Below are positions 63,587 through 64,000 of a stretch of DNA of 64,000 nt, in pieces; positions within the stretch are counted from its first letter, which is position 1; every line of letters begins with the position of its first letter. The position numbers and the translations under genes are program-made. The notes under the pieces are model-generated. The model saw only the letters and a list, made by a program, of their open reading frames with translations, ran no database searches and was not told the origin of the DNA. This DNA comes from Brevibacterium yomogidense (GTDB lineage: Bacteria > Actinomycetota > Actinomycetes > Actinomycetales > Brevibacteriaceae), in contig NZ_JABASY010000001.1 of the NCBI RefSeq assembly GCF_016107685.1, positions 400,187 to 464,186 on the forward strand. The letters run 5' to 3'.

Positions 63587-64000
63587 TGAAGCGGCCTGCC
63601 TCGGAGTAGGTGACGGGGGTGTCCCCCGCGGTGAGCACGGAGCCCTCCGACAGGGAGATGGAGTCGATGGGGCGGCCGCTCATGAGCGTGCCGTTCGTCG
63701 AGCCGAGGTCCGTGGCGATCGCCTGGTCTCCGGACACGGTGATCTCGAAGTGGCGGCGGGACATGCCCGGGTCGTCGATGACGACGTCCGCGCTGTTCGC
63801 GGACCGGCCGAACACGGTGCTGCCCTGCGGCAGGTGGTGGACCTGACCCTGCACGAGCACGGCGGGTGCGAACGCGGGACGGGCCGCAGGCTGGGGTGCT
63901 GACGGCTGCGACGCTGACGGCGGGGGCGCGCCGCGACGGCGGCTGCCGGGGGCGTCCGGGGACGACGCGGGAGCCGGGTGCGCCTGGGCGACATGCGGAG
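63579..64000 (-). CDS. fhaA: FHA-domain protein FhaA (C-terminal part)
   Basis: The frame stays open to the right edge of the window, so the N-terminal DUF3662-type domain and the start are not visible. What is seen is a Pro/Ala-rich linker and the C-terminal FHA domain: FGRSANSADVVIDD, SRRHFEIT and DLGSTNGTLMSG with the phosphothreonine-contact Arg and Ser. FhaA binds phosphorylated MviN/MurJ and kinases in cell-wall control. It is the first gene of the operon within the window. Confidence 0.9.
   Translation of the reverse strand, partial: PHVAQAHPAPASSPDAPGSRRRGAPPPSASQPSAPQPAARPAFAPAVLVQGQVHHLPQGSTVFGRSANSADVVIDDPGMSRRHFEITVSGDQAIATDLGSTNGTLMSGRPIDSISLSEGSVLTAGDTPVTYSEAGRFSE

Overview
The window is a piece of a high-G+C actinobacterial chromosome (Actinomycetota). 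The clearest sign is the right end, which carries the signature actinobacterial block ppiA, rhomboid, crgA, class E sortase, pabA/trpG, pknB, pknA, pbpA, rodA/ftsW, pstP, fhaB, fhaA. In this phylum that block usually lies near the replication origin. GTG starts, ATGA/GTGA gene overlaps and a few leaderless promoters fit as well. I cannot name the genus from sequence alone; a Micrococcales-type organism is a guess.

Left part (1 to about 13,800) is visibly lower in G+C and looks like an accessory island. It holds a minus-strand set made of a family-5 solute-binding lipoprotein, two class III CoA-transferase subunits (one without the catalytic Asp), two acyl-CoA dehydrogenases, a crotonase and the start of a peptide-type ABC ATPase. 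Divergent to it are a fusion of an orphan acyl-CoA-synthetase C-terminal domain with a TesB thioesterase, a small ORF and an APH-like kinase. Together this looks like import, CoA activation and beta-oxidation-like breakdown of an unknown carboxylic acid. The island ends in wreckage: a decayed ORF, a serine recombinase pseudogene split by a 936-bp IS5-family element, and a broken AbiEi/AbiEii toxin-antitoxin pair.

Middle part (13,821 to about 46,920) is high G+C. It has a MecA-type penicillin-binding protein; a diaminopropionate ammonia-lyase/peptidase pair bracketed by two nearly identical 88-bp repeats; a 2OG-Fe(II) oxygenase with metQ, divergent from metNI; and nrdI-nrdF, where NrdF carries Q, S and K in place of three metal-ligand glutamates, the signature of the metal-free class Ie (DOPA radical) reductase. 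Divergent from nrdIF is a Wadjet/Mks-type jetABC operon with no jetD. Then follow pirin, GNAT and AhpD-like genes; rraA, a hydrolase and a SNF2 helicase; an N-demethylase-like flavoprotein divergent from a GntR/FCD regulator and aconitase X subunits; and an omega-amino-acid module (mmsA, class III aminotransferase, remnant of an aminobutyraldehyde dehydrogenase) with a PucR regulator.

Right part (47,083 to 64,000) holds a coiled-coil membrane protein, ppiA, rhomboid, an aminotransferase, a cluster of DnaA-box-like sites, a YczE-like protein and then the crgA-to-fhaA block for cell-wall growth, division and Ser/Thr-kinase signalling. The six genes fhaA to pknB run as one tightly overlapping minus-strand operon.
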